From contig NZ_CP050975.2 in the NCBI RefSeq assembly GCF_012273515.2, positions 4,774,001 to 4,838,000 of the forward strand: a DNA stretch of 64,000 bases, written 5' to 3'. How positions within the stretch are numbered: position 1 is the first letter of the stretch; each line of letters starts with the position of its first letter. The notes under the pieces were generated by a model. It was not told the DNA's origin. It saw only the letters and a list, made by a program, of their open reading frames with translations, and did not search any database. This DNA comes from Streptomyces sp. RPA4-2. Lineage in GTDB: Bacteria; Actinomycetota; Actinomycetes; Streptomycetales; Streptomycetaceae. Positions 8,358 through 17,875 of this stretch are shown here, piece after piece. Position numbers and translations under genes: made by a program.

Positions 8358-9614
8358 TCAGGGATGCCCGCGCAGCGGGAGATGGATCTCCAGGAGCGTG
8401 CCGGTGGGGGTGCCCGGGGTGACGCGCGTGCGGCTGCCGAGGTCGTCGATCCGGTCGGTCAGGGAGCGCAGGGCCTCGGCGGAGCCGGCCGCGGCACCGT
8501 GGCCGTCGTCGGTCACCTTCGCGTAGAGCCAGCGTCTGGTGACGCGTACGACGGTGTCCACCCGCCGTGCGCCCGAGCGGGCCAGGCGGTCGCGCAGGGC
8601 CTCGCGCAGGGCGAGGAAGGCCTCCTCCCGGTACCGCTCGGAGAGGGTCCGCTCGTCCCCCACGACCTCGACGGAGGTCCGGATACCGAGGCCGGCGTGC
8701 GGGCGGGGGCCCGCGAGGAAGGCCTCCAGGGCCTCGCGCAGGGGCGGCAGGGCGGCGCGGTGGCGCAGGCCGCCGATGACCGCCTGGTTCTGCCGGTCCG
8801 CCTCCGCCAACGCCCGCTGCGCCGCGGCGAGATGGGCGGCCAGGTGGGCGGCGGGGCGCTGGGAGGTGGTGGGGGAGCCGGGGAATGCGAGCGGGTCCAG
8901 GGTCGCGCGTGTGCCGGAGGCGTCGGACATCGCCGCGGTCGGTGTGGCCTTCGTGGCGGCTGTCGTCGTGGCGGCCTCGAGGCTGAGGCGGGCCGTGGAC
9001 AGAGCGCAGCCCAGTTCGTCGTGGAGCTGCCGGGCCAGTCTGCGGCGCTCACCGCGGCCGTCGTCACCGGACCACACGCCCTCCCCGCCGTCCCGGACCA
9101 CCTCGCCGAGGCGCCGGACGACCGCGATCGCGCGCGGCAGCACGCTCTCCCGGTGCGCGATGCCGTGTTCCAGGACGTGCAGCAGGGCGCACTCCAGGAG
9201 CAGCGCGACGGCGGCCGCCACCTGGTGGGGGGGAGGCCGAGGGCGGGGCCACGGGGGCGGGCGGATCGTCCGCGGCGGGGGGTGCGGACGTGGCCGGGGC
9301 GGTTTCGCGGCGCGCACCAGGACGGTACGGGCGAACTCCGTCAGCGTGCCGCGCAGCGCCGGCACCTCCGCCTCGGCGGGGGCGAGTACGTCGGGCAGCC
9401 GGGCGGCGAAGCGGGCGAGGACGGTGTCGGTCTCCCAGGTCCCCAGGGCGTCGCCGGCCGGGCCGGTGGCGGGGCCGTGGCGCGGTGACATCCGGGACGC
9501 CGCACGGACCAGGCCCTCGTGCAGGGCCTCGCCGAATCCGCTGCCGACGACCGGCACGCCGCCGGGAACGGAGACGGCCGGAGGAACGGGGGCGGGGGCG
9601 GTCGTGCTGCTCAT
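8358..9614 (-). CDS. Histidine kinase-like protein with degenerate ATPase domain
   Basis: 418 residues from ATG 9614, chosen because GAGGAG sits four bases upstream; longer in-frame starts would place the 9677-9700 operator inside the gene. No membrane helix is evident. A Pro/Arg-rich stretch lies at about 104-130. A HisKA_3-type dimerisation helix follows with the candidate phospho-acceptor His198 in RQLHDELG. The C-terminal HATPase-like region keeps DDGHG, but the N box reads EALRDRLARSGA, without the usual Asn and His, so ATP binding may be lost. It may act with, or titrate, the orphan OmpR-type regulator at 11924-12718, with which it shares an identical promoter/operator. Its role is inferred from context only. 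Confidence 0.72.
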   Translation of the reverse strand: MSSTTAPAPVPPAVSVPGGVPVVGSGFGEALHEGLVRAASRMSPRHGPATGPAGDALGTWETDTVLARFAARLPDVLAPAEAEVPALRGTLTEFARTVLVRAAKPPRPRPHPPPRTIRPPPWPRPRPPPHQVAAAVALLLECALLHVLEHGIAHRESVLPRAIAVVRRLGEVVRDGGEGVWSGDDGRGERRRLARQLHDELGCALSTARLSLEAATTTAATKATPTAAMSDASGTRATLDPLAFPGSPTTSQRPAAHLAAHLAAAQRALAEADRQNQAVIGGLRHRAALPPLREALEAFLAGPRPHAGLGIRTSVEVVGDERTLSERYREEAFLALREALRDRLARSGARRVDTVVRVTRRWLYAKVTDDGHGAAAGSAEALRSLTDRIDDLGSRTRVTPGTPTGTLLEIHLPLRGHP

Positions 9615-9676
9615 CGGACTCCTCAACGCTCGGGTGACGCTCGGGTGCCGGGGCAACGTGGCCATCGCCAACGTAA

Positions 9677-9700
9677 CAAACAGACTTGTCTGATTGTCAA
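9677..9700 (-). promoter_or_regulatory. Promoter with embedded GBL-receptor-type operator, upstream of histidine kinase-like gene
   Basis: Core CAGACTTGTCTG (9681-9692) inside a 24-base block identical to 12788-12811. On the minus strand TTGACA (9695-9700) is a consensus -35, followed about 18-19 bases later by TTACGT/TACGTT as -10. The palindrome therefore fills the spacer and a bound TetR protein would block polymerase. Confidence 0.7.
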
Positions 9701-9823
9701 GGGTCGACGAGCGTTCCGGGCGGGTGGTGCTCACGGGATCGCTCTCCCGTCAAGAGCCCGGTCATGGCCAAGAGCAGCAGGTTGTATGGGGATTGGATGG
9801 AGGTGTGTGTTCACAGGGCTGTC

Positions 9824-9850
9824 AACCAAAACAGGCATGGTTGTATGATT
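9824..9850 (+). promoter_or_regulatory. Autoregulatory-element-like site upstream of the TetR regulator
   Basis: AACC...GGTTGTAT half-sites around ACAGGCATGG, about 75 bases before the TetR start at 9925. It resembles the imperfect palindromes bound by GBL receptors. Weaker than the sites at 9677 and 12788. Confidence 0.4.
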
Positions 9851-9924
9851 CCGGTTGTCGCCGGCGCCCACGGGCACCCGCGCGCTCCTTCATGCCAAGC
9901 GCAGGAATAGGCAGGTGCAGCCTG

Positions 9925-11232
9925 ATGCAGACTCGGTCCGAACAGACCCGTCAGGCTCTCGTCCGTGCCGCGGCGGAACTGATAGCGAACGGCCGGCTCG
10001 CCGATGCGGGGCTGGTCAACATCTGCCGCCGGGCCGGAGTGAGCCGGGGGGCTCTCTACCACCACTTCTCCTCCATCGCGGAGTTGAACGCCGCCGTCTA
10101 CGAGCAGGCGCACGAGCGGGTCGTCGCGCTCATGGACGAGGCCTTCGGGGGCGGCCCCGTGGAGGACGCCCCCGAGCGCCTCCTGATCGCCTTCTGCGAG
10201 GCCCTGCGGACGGAGGAACTCGTCCGGGCCGGGATCCAGTTGGCGGTGGACGGGTCGGCGGGGCCGCCCCGGCTGCGCGACGACGTGCTGACGCTCGTAC
10301 GCGGGCGTGTGGCCGACACGCACCGGGACGCCGTGCCGGCGCCGGAGGATCTCGCCGACCTCGCGGTGGTGGTGGCCGCGGGGCTGGAAACCCTGGGGCA
10401 CACGGATGCCGAGTGGTGGGACGCCAGGACGTCCAAGAGGCTGTGGGCGCTGTTGCGGCCGTTGTTCTCGGTGGCGGCCGTCGGGGGCGCCGGTGCGGTG
10501 GGTGCGGTGGGTGCCGCGGGTACGGAGGGGCCGGGCGGCGGGGGGAAGGGGAGCGGGTCTGAGGTGCCGCGGTGGGCCGCGTCCGGCCCGGACGGCGTCG
10601 TAGCGGGACGCGCCCGTGCCGTGCGGCGGTGTGCGTGGCACCGGGCACCTGTCCCGCGCGGCGGTGTGGCGGGGTGCGTCTGGTTCCAGAGGGGCGCGGT
10701 GAGGTGTGTCGGAGCGGGCCGATCGCGGTTCAGCGGCTCTCTGTCCGGGCCGAGTCGTGTCGGCCCGGCGTCAGGGGCCCGGGATGTTGGCGTGGCCCGT
10801 GCGGTCGCGGCCTCGCGCCCCGGCGCGGGTCGGGGCGAAGCGGGGCGAGCCGCCGGTGGTGCCGTACGGGCGGGGGGCGCGGCAGCTGTCCATGGGGTGC
10901 GCGAGGACACGAGCACGAGGGTGTCAGGGCGCTGGTCGCGTTCCGGGCGTCCGGAGGTGGCGCGCGGTCAGGTCCCGGGCCCGGACGGCGGCTTGGGGGA
11001 GCCTGGCCGCTCGGCGGGGTTCGGCCGGGTCCGCCGGTCCGGCGGGGTGCTGCGGGGTCCGGCCGCGCTCAGACGTCCTCGGACCCGGGCTGCGCGGCCA
11101 TGGTGGTGCGCAGGCGGCCGAGCAGGCCGGGGGTGGCCAGGCCGGGCAGCACGAAACGCCAGAACGCGCCGATGCGGTCGGGCAGGTCCTCGCGGTTGCT
11201 GTACACCTGCGACATCAACTGCAGCCCGGTGA
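9925..11232 (+). CDS. TetR-family regulator (pseudo-GBL-receptor type) with run-on C-terminus
   Basis: The N-terminal TetR helix-turn-helix (about residues 1-60: QTRQALVRAAAELIANG ... RRAGVSRGALYHHFSS) and ligand domain to about residue 185 are convincing. After PLFSVAA the frame becomes Gly/Ala/Arg-rich and looks like out-of-phase sequence, yet it stays open to 11232. That gives about 435 residues where the family has about 200. The tail overlaps the 3' end of the convergent receptor gene by 164 bases. A lost stop through frameshift, or an accidental open frame, is likely; the functional gene probably ends near 10500. Position beside an authentic GBL receptor suggests a JadR2/ScbR2-like partner. 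Confidence 0.68.
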   Translation: MQTRSEQTRQALVRAAAELIANGRLADAGLVNICRRAGVSRGALYHHFSSIAELNAAVYEQAHERVVALMDEAFGGGPVEDAPERLLIAFCEALRTEELVRAGIQLAVDGSAGPPRLRDDVLTLVRGRVADTHRDAVPAPEDLADLAVVVAAGLETLGHTDAEWWDARTSKRLWALLRPLFSVAAVGGAGAVGAVGAAGTEGPGGGGKGSGSEVPRWAASGPDGVVAGRARAVRRCAWHRAPVPRGGVAGCVWFQRGAVRCVGAGRSRFSGSLSGPSRVGPASGARDVGVARAVAASRPGAGRGEAGRAAGGAVRAGGAAAVHGVREDTSTRVSGRWSRSGRPEVARGQVPGPDGGLGEPGRSAGFGRVRRSGGVLRGPAALRRPRTRAARPWWCAGGRAGRGWPGRAARNARTRRCGRAGPRGCCTPATSTAAR

Positions 11233-11695
11233 AGGCGCCGACGATGGTCGAGGTGGCTTCCTGGATGTCCACGCCGGGCAGGATCTCGCCCTGCTCCTCG
11301 GCCTGCCGCAGCAGCGCCAGGATCGCCGCGCCGGACTGCTCGTACGCGGTCTGAGGCGGGCGGGAGAAGGACGTCTGCTCGACCGCGAGCCGCACACTCG
11401 CGCGCAGCACCGGGTCGCGCTGGAGGCGCTGGGCGAACTCCAGGGTCAGGTCGATGACGGCCTGGAGCTTCACCGCCCGGTCGGGCACCACGAGTGCTTC
11501 GCTGTGCGCGGTCACCAGGGCCACGGCGATCGCTTCCTTGGAGGGGAAGTGGTGGTACAGCGCGCCTCGGGTGAGACCCGTCCGGGCCAGGATGTCGTTG
11601 GTGCTCGCCGCGTCGTAGCCGCGCTCGTCGAACACGCGGGCCGCGGACTCCAGGATCGAGTGCCTCGACCTCGTTCCGCGCTCTTGTGTGGCCAT
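11069..11695 (-). CDS. TetR-family gamma-butyrolactone receptor (ScbR/JadR3-type)
   Basis: 208 residues. The N-terminal helix-turn-helix (RHSILESAARVFDERGYDAAST ... TGLTRGALYHHFPSKEAIA) matches GBL receptors closely. The C-terminal domain, with FAQRLQRDPVLRASVRLA and the GAFTGLQLMSQ segment, is the ligand-binding part. These proteins repress cluster promoters until a butyrolactone or butenolide signal binds. ATG 11695 has AGGA seven bases upstream. An ARE-like palindrome lies about 30 bases ahead of the start, suggesting autorepression. The signal is probably made by the AfsA-like and JadW2-like enzymes encoded at 13192-15190. Confidence 0.88.
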   Translation of the reverse strand: MATQERGTRSRHSILESAARVFDERGYDAASTNDILARTGLTRGALYHHFPSKEAIAVALVTAHSEALVVPDRAVKLQAVIDLTLEFAQRLQRDPVLRASVRLAVEQTSFSRPPQTAYEQSGAAILALLRQAEEQGEILPGVDIQEATSTIVGAFTGLQLMSQVYSNREDLPDRIGAFWRFVLPGLATPGLLGRLRTTMAAQPGSEDV

Positions 11696-11721
11696 GCCAG
11701 GTCCTTGCTCTCGCCCCGCTG

Positions 11722-11750
11722 AAATTTTACCGACTGGTCTGTATTGTATC
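11722..11750 (-). promoter_or_regulatory. ARE-like operator and -10 of the GBL receptor gene
   Basis: TACCGACTGGTCTGTA is an imperfect palindrome of GBL-receptor type. On the minus strand it abuts TAAAAT, a good -10, about 30 bases before the start codon at 11695. This fits autorepression. Confidence 0.6.
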
Positions 11751-11923
11751 GGCAAGGCGGCACGCCGCCAGAGGGCGGAAGTACTTGCTTCCGGTTCGGC
11801 TCCGTCCGGCTCGGTTTTCGGCCGGTCCGGGCGTGGCCCTCCAGCGTTCCTTCGGCGGTCCTCGGGCGGGCTGTGCGGGGCGGTCCCGGGGCACCCCGGG
11901 CGGTCGCGGACGACCGCCCGGGA

Positions 11924-12718
11924 CTACGGATGGCCGAGCCGGAAGCCGACCCCGCGGACGGTGATGATCCAGCCGCTCGAACCGAGCTTGCCGCGCAGGC
12001 TGCTGACATGGGTGTCGATGGTGCGGCCGCGGTGGGACCAGGTGTCGTCCCAGACCTGCGCCATGAGCTGGCGGCGCGGCATCACGGTGCCGGGCTGCGA
12101 GGCCAGCAGGTGCAGCAGGTCGAACTCCTTGCGGGTGAGGTCCACCGGCTCCCCGTCCAGCGTGGCCACCCGGGTGCCCACGTCGATGCGCAGCGGCCCG
12201 TGGGTGATGACCTGGGCGGACGCCGGCTGCTGCCGTACCCGGCGCATCACCGCCTCCATCCGCGCCAGCAGTTCACGGAAGCCGTACGGCTTGACCAGGT
12301 AGTCGTCGGATCCGGCCTGCAGTCCGAGGACGCGGTCGAGCTCCGAGCCGCGCGCGGTGACGGCGATGACCGGGGTGTCGCAGACCGCCCGGATGCCCCG
12401 GCACACCTCCAGCCCGTCCAGGTCGGGCAGGTCGAGGTCGAGCAGCAGGAGATCGGCGTCGCGGTGCGCCTGGAGCGCCTTGGTGCCGGTGGCCACGCTC
12501 TGCGCGGCGTACCCCTGCCGCAGCAGGCCCTGGACGAGGGAGTCGGCGGCCCTGGCGTCGTTCTCCACGACCAGGACGCGCAGGGCTCCGGCCGGCGGGC
12601 CGGGGTGGTTGGTGGCAGCGTGTGCGGCAACCGGCCGCCCGGGGTGGGGAATCGTGGGGCGGTGCGGGAGATTGCGCTGCGATCGGACGTCGAGTAGATC
12701 CACGGCTTGCCGATTCAT
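11924..12718 (-). CDS. Atypical OmpR-type response regulator (JadR1-like cluster activator)
   Basis: 264 residues from ATG 12718, preceded by GGAGG; an in-frame GTG at 12736 is less likely. A 45-residue disordered leader is followed by a receiver domain (about 46-160): VVEND, LLLLDLDLPD with phospho-acceptor candidate Asp94, Thr121 and Lys143. The usual second acidic pocket residue is Asn53, so the pocket is atypical, as known for JadR1. The C-terminal winged helix (about 170-264) has the OmpR motif DTHVSSLRGKL and ends RGVGFRL. It probably activates the PKS promoters through the CTGAC direct repeats noted at 15479, 17415 and 38116. It shares its promoter/operator sequence with the kinase-like gene at 8358. 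Confidence 0.85.
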   Translation of the reverse strand: MNRQAVDLLDVRSQRNLPHRPTIPHPGRPVAAHAATNHPGPPAGALRVLVVENDARAADSLVQGLLRQGYAAQSVATGTKALQAHRDADLLLLDLDLPDLDGLEVCRGIRAVCDTPVIAVTARGSELDRVLGLQAGSDDYLVKPYGFRELLARMEAVMRRVRQQPASAQVITHGPLRIDVGTRVATLDGEPVDLTRKEFDLLHLLASQPGTVMPRRQLMAQVWDDTWSHRGRTIDTHVSSLRGKLGSSGWIITVRGVGFRLGHP

Positions 12719-12787
12719 CTGCTCCTCCTGAGGCACAGTCTCGTCATCACGGAACGGACTGCTGAACGCTCACGTTGAGGACGATAG

Positions 12788-12811
12788 CAAACAGACTTGT
12801 CTGATTGTCAA
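12788..12811 (-). promoter_or_regulatory. Promoter with embedded GBL-receptor-type operator, upstream of the OmpR-type regulator
   Basis: Identical over 24 bases to 9677-9700, core CAGACTTGTCTG at 12792-12803. The minus-strand -35 TTGACA (12806-12811) and TATCGT about 19 bases on bracket the palindrome. It lies 70 bases upstream of the regulator start. Confidence 0.72.
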
Positions 12812-12987
12812 CGTGTTCTCCGTCCCCCGCGCGTCGGTCCGTGACCTCCGTCAACATCCCTTTCTGACCTGCTTGGATGTGCGGTTCTTCGCCAATCCGA
12901 GGTCGTGTGTCCAGGGGGTCCGCAGGGGGTGGCGAGCCCGGTCCGGCCGGGCTTCGTGACTCTAACCATGCAGGTCTGCACGGTTTC

Positions 12988-13014
12988 GAGGAGGTGATGG
13001 CGCAAGTGGCGTGA
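12988..13014 (+). other. Strong ribosome site followed by a five-codon open frame
   Basis: GAGGAGGTG leads directly into ATG at 12997, then four codons and TGA at 13012. It sits upstream of the AfsA-like gene. It could be a leader peptide or chance; no support beyond the sequence. Confidence 0.25.
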
Positions 13015-13022
13015 TCGTGTCG

Positions 13023-13097
13023 TACCAACCGGTAATGACGGCCTGAACCTAGAGGGATACTAAAGCTTTACTTGAAGAACCGAACAGACATGTCTGT
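13023..13097 (+). promoter_or_regulatory. Two ARE-like operators upstream of the AfsA-like gene
   Basis: TACCAACCGGTA (13023-13034) carries the ACCAACCGGT core known from GBL-receptor AREs. ACAGACATGTCTGT (13084-13097) is a 14-base perfect palindrome related to the 9677 and 12788 operators. Both lie within 170 bases of the start at 13192, implying control of signal synthesis by the receptor. Confidence 0.65.
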
Positions 13098-13191
13098 ATC
13101 TTGTGCGAGCAAGAGAACGTCGGCCACGGGGGGTGGCTGCCGACAGTGCGAAGTGCTGCCCCCTGCTCGGAAACAGACAGGAGTGCCGTAC

Positions 13192-14211
13192 ATGTCGTAC
13201 ACCACCTCCACCCGTGTGTCCGTCGAAAGCGACGTCGCGACGGTGGCCACGAGGGCCCCGCGAACCACCGCGAGGACGCTGCAGCCCCGGCTGACCACGA
13301 CGGTTCCGCGCGAGTACGTGCACCGCGCCGCCGTGTCCGAAGTGCTGCTGACCGGCTGGGAAGCCGCCACCGCGCCCGCCGGGCCCGACCTCTCCGACGT
13401 CTTCGCGGTCAGCGCCCAATGGCCGCGCAGCCACTCGTTCTTCACCCAGTCCGGCGGCTATCAGGACCCGATGCTGCTGATCGAGTCCGTCCGCCAGATC
13501 GGCTCCCTGCTCGCGCACGCCGAGTTCGGCGTCCCCTTCGGGCACCAGTTCCTGATGTGGGACATGTCGTTCAGCACCGTTCCCGAACTCCTCGTCGCGG
13601 ACGCCGTGCCCACCGAGGTCGAACTGCGCACCGTCTGCCGCGACATCGTCCGCCGGGGCCGTGTGCTCGGCGGTATGCGCTACGACGTCACCGTGCTGCG
13701 TGACGGGAAGGCCCTGGCCACCGGGGGCGCCGCGTTCAGCTGCACCAGCCCGGCCGTCCACCGCAGGCTGCGCGCCGGCCGCCCCACCACCACCGACCGC
13801 GTCGTGCCGCCGGGGATCGATCCCGCCGCCGTGGGCCACTCCGGCGACCACCATGTGCTGCTCGCCGAGCCCGGGGCCGGCGCCGGCCCCGGTTCCAGCG
13901 ACCGCTGGGAACTGCGCGTGGACACCGCCCATCCCACCTTCTTCGACCACCCCGTCGACCACATACCGGGCATGGTCCTGCTGGAGGCGGCCCGGCAGGC
14001 CGCCCTCGTCTCGACGGGCATGCCCGACGCCCTGCTGCTGGGCCTCAAGAGCAACTTCGCGCGCTACGCCGAGTTCGACGCCCCCTGCTGGATCGAACCG
14101 CGGGTCGAACCGCACGGCACCGACGGCGGCGTACTGGTGCGGGTGCGCGGTACGCAGCACGCTGAGACGGTCTTCACCGCCGAGCTCGTCCTGAGCCCGC
14201 GTGGACGCTGA
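13192..14211 (+). CDS. AfsA/ScbA/JadW1-like butyrolactone or butenolide synthase
   Basis: 339 residues from ATG 13192 with AGGAG eight bases upstream. Two A-factor-biosynthesis hotdog repeats are visible: the first around HSFFTQSGGYQDPMLLIESVRQ, the second around HPTFFDHPVDHIPGMVLLEAARQAA. Both contain the conserved Gln-containing helix. The enzyme condenses a beta-ketoacyl chain with dihydroxyacetone phosphate to start the autoregulator. It is followed after 55 bases by the NAD-dependent reductase. The promoter carries two ARE-like sites, so the receptor at 11069 probably controls it. Confidence 0.92.
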   Translation: MSYTTSTRVSVESDVATVATRAPRTTARTLQPRLTTTVPREYVHRAAVSEVLLTGWEAATAPAGPDLSDVFAVSAQWPRSHSFFTQSGGYQDPMLLIESVRQIGSLLAHAEFGVPFGHQFLMWDMSFSTVPELLVADAVPTEVELRTVCRDIVRRGRVLGGMRYDVTVLRDGKALATGGAAFSCTSPAVHRRLRAGRPTTTDRVVPPGIDPAAVGHSGDHHVLLAEPGAGAGPGSSDRWELRVDTAHPTFFDHPVDHIPGMVLLEAARQAALVSTGMPDALLLGLKSNFARYAEFDAPCWIEPRVEPHGTDGGVLVRVRGTQHAETVFTAELVLSPRGR

Positions 14212-14266
14212 ACCCGTACACCGTCCGGGCCCCTTGGCGAGCGTCCCATCCCGAGGAGAGTGTTCC

Positions 14267-15190
14267 GTGCCCACCCTTCTGATCACCGGCGCGGCCGGCT
14301 TCGTCGGCAGCCATGTCACCCGCGAGGCGGGGCGGCGGCGGGCCGAGTTGAGGCTGATGTCGCACCGCAGTCCCCTGCCCGGCTCCGGCCCCCGGGTCGT
14401 ACGGGCCGATCTGAGTGAACCCGCGTCCCTGCGCGGGGTGTGCGAGGGCGTCGACGTCCTGATCCACTGCGCCTCGCGGATCGGTGGGGACGTCGAGGCC
14501 AACGAGGCCGTCAACGCCCGCGGTACGGCGGCCCTCGTCGAGGAGGCGCGCGGCGCGGGGGTCGCGCGCATCGTCCAGCTCAGCACCGCTTCCGTCTACG
14601 GCCGCGGTACCTTCCGCGGCGGCCGGCCCGGGGAGCTGACGCGCCGTCCGGGCTCGCCCACCTCCCGCACCCGGGCCGAGGCCGAGGACGCCGTTCTCGC
14701 GGCCGGCGGCATCGTCCTGCGGCCGCACCTGGTGTACGGGGAGGGCGACACGTGGGTGGTTCCGGGGCTGGCCCGGCTGCTGTCCACGCTGCCGGGCACC
14801 GTGGACGGCTGGCCCTCCCGGACGTCGATGATCGCGGTGTCCGAGCTCGCCGGACTGCTGGTGGCGACCGCGCTCGCCCCGGCCGCCGACCTGACGGCCT
14901 CCGTCTACCACGCGGCCCACCCGGAGCCCGTCCCGGTGGACGCCCTGCTGCGCGCGGTGGCCGCCTGCGCCGGCATCGACCGGCCGGACCGGGATCTGAC
15001 CGCCGACCAGGCTCGGGCGGTCCTGGAGGAACGCGGCGTACCGGCGTCGGGGCTCGACATGTTCATCACCGACCACGTCTTCGACAGTGCCCCGCTCTGG
15101 TCCGATCTGCGCCGTGCTCCCGGCCCCGGGTTCGACACCGATTTCGCGCGGGCCGCGCCCTGGTACCGCAAGGTCCTGCACTCCGGCTGA
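14267..15190 (+). CDS. NAD-dependent epimerase/dehydratase-family reductase (JadW2-like)
   Basis: 307 residues from GTG 14267, preceded by GAGGAG. An extended SDR fold with the TGAAGFVGSH nucleotide motif at the N-terminus, the segment VLIHCASRIGG, catalytic Ser/Thr near LSTASVYG and Tyr in that motif. The classic YxxxK is replaced by SRTRAEAE, so the second catalytic residue is changed. In jadomycin-type clusters the equivalent gene beside the AfsA homologue helps finish the butenolide signal. The role here is inferred from that synteny. A strong terminator follows at 15392. Confidence 0.8.
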   Translation: MPTLLITGAAGFVGSHVTREAGRRRAELRLMSHRSPLPGSGPRVVRADLSEPASLRGVCEGVDVLIHCASRIGGDVEANEAVNARGTAALVEEARGAGVARIVQLSTASVYGRGTFRGGRPGELTRRPGSPTSRTRAEAEDAVLAAGGIVLRPHLVYGEGDTWVVPGLARLLSTLPGTVDGWPSRTSMIAVSELAGLLVATALAPAADLTASVYHAAHPEPVPVDALLRAVAACAGIDRPDRDLTADQARAVLEERGVPASGLDMFITDHVFDSAPLWSDLRRAPGPGFDTDFARAAPWYRKVLHSG

Positions 15191-15391
15191 GAGTCCCCGC
15201 ACTCCGCCCGGAAGCGCCCGTGCACCGTCTGGAAGTTCCCTACCCCGCCTGAAAGTGCCCGTACTCCGAACTCGAGGTCCCCGTACTCCGACCCTGGGTT
15301 CCCGCACTCCGGCCGACGCGACCTCCGTCGGCCCGGAAAATCTATGGGAAGGCCGAAAGCATCTCCATGGAATGCTGCATTCCTTCCCTTT
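15191..15391. repeat. Degenerate repeats in the spacer after the JadW2-like gene
   Basis: The first 120 bases contain imperfect copies of the unit GTCCCCGTACTCCG spaced 20-28 bases apart (for example near 15192, 15262, 15282 and 15302). No coding signal is seen. Confidence 0.45.
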
Positions 15392-15429
15392 CCGGACCCG
15401 ACGGTTCCGCCCGTCGGGTCCGGTTTTTT
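15392..15429 (+). terminator. Intrinsic terminator with T tract
   Basis: A 13-base perfect stem CCGGACCCGACGG / CCGTCGGGTCCGG with a six-base loop, followed by six T residues (15424-15429). A classical rho-independent structure, uncommon in this GC-rich genome, insulating the regulatory genes from the PKS operon. Confidence 0.9.
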
Positions 15430-15478
15430 GACGGAAGCCTGACCTTTTTCTTTCCTCTTCCGCAAACTGCTGCCCCGG

Positions 15479-15520
15479 GTCTGCGGATTCTGACCCAGTT
15501 CTGCAACGGACCGTATTGAA
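15479..15520 (+). promoter_or_regulatory. Shared promoter element of the carboxylase alpha-subunit gene
   Basis: GTCTGCGGATTCTGACCC, then CTGCA eleven bases after CTGAC, then TATTGAA. The same element with small changes precedes the cyclase-PKS operon at 17415-17467. The 10-11 base periodicity of CTGAC units suits an OmpR- or SARP-type activator, probably the JadR1-like protein (inference). Confidence 0.5.
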
Positions 15521-15577
15521 GGGGGGTGCGCGCTCGAACAGTGTTGGGGCTCCGAGCGGAGTCAGGGGAGGTCCATC

Positions 15578-17359
<1,782 letters not shown>

Positions 17360-17414
17360 TTCATGAGCGGATTCTCGGCCAATTCGCCATGGAACCGTGC
17401 GGTCCTCCGTAATT

Positions 17415-17467
17415 GTCTGCGGAATTCTGACCCGGTCTGACAATTACCTGACACAGCGAATATTGAA
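17415..17467 (+). promoter_or_regulatory. Shared promoter element of the cyclase-PKS operon
   Basis: GTCTGCGGAATTCTGACCC matches 15479 onward. CTGAC units occur at 17427, 17437 and 17448, and TATTGAA at 17461. Relative to the 15479 copy there are eleven extra bases, about one helical turn, before TATTGAA. Confidence 0.5.
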
Positions 17468-17545
17468 ACCGCTCTCACCGCCCCGGATACTGAATAAGAG
17501 CTTTCGTCACCTGTCGTGTGGTGGGCCTCGAGGAGAGGGAAACGT

Positions 17546-17875
17546 ATGTACAGCACGCTGATTGTGGCTCGGATGGAACCCGGGTCGAGCGTCGACGTGG
17601 CCAGGATTTTCGGTGATTTCGACGACACGGAAATGCCGCATCGCATGGGAACGCGCCGGCGCCAGCTTTTCCAGTACCGGGGTCTGTACTTCCACCTCCA
17701 GGACTTCGACGCGGACAACGGCGGCGAGCTGATCCAGCACGCCCGGCACGACGCGCGCTTCGTACAGATCAGTGAGGACCTGAAGCCGTTCATCGAGGCG
17801 TACGACCCGGCCACCTGGCGCTCCCCGGCCGACGCGATGGCCACGCGCTTCTACAACTGGGAGGCGTCCGCGTGA
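17546..17875 (+). CDS. TcmI/JadI-type polyketide ring cyclase
   Basis: 109 residues in a dimeric ferredoxin-like fold family (starts [34 protein letters not shown]). These small cyclases close the last rings of the nascent polyketide. ATG 17546 follows GAGGAGAGGGAAACGT. The stop overlaps the KS-alpha GTG start (GTGA), the standard arrangement in angucycline clusters (JadI-JadA). Length and sequence are typical. Confidence 0.93.
   Translation: MYSTLIVARMEPGSSVDVARIFGDFDDTEMPHRMGTRRRQLFQYRGLYFHLQDFDADNGGELIQHARHDARFVQISEDLKPFIEAYDPATWRSPADAMATRFYNWEASA

Noticed and set aside
10560..11068. Possible extra gene between the two TetR genes
   Set aside because: No frame on either strand shows family motifs or a credible ribosome site; translations are Arg/Gly/Pro-rich.
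9677..12811. Identical 24-bp blocks considered as ends of an insertion sequence
   Set aside because: They are in the same orientation, each lies between a -35 and -10, and no transposase gene lies between them.
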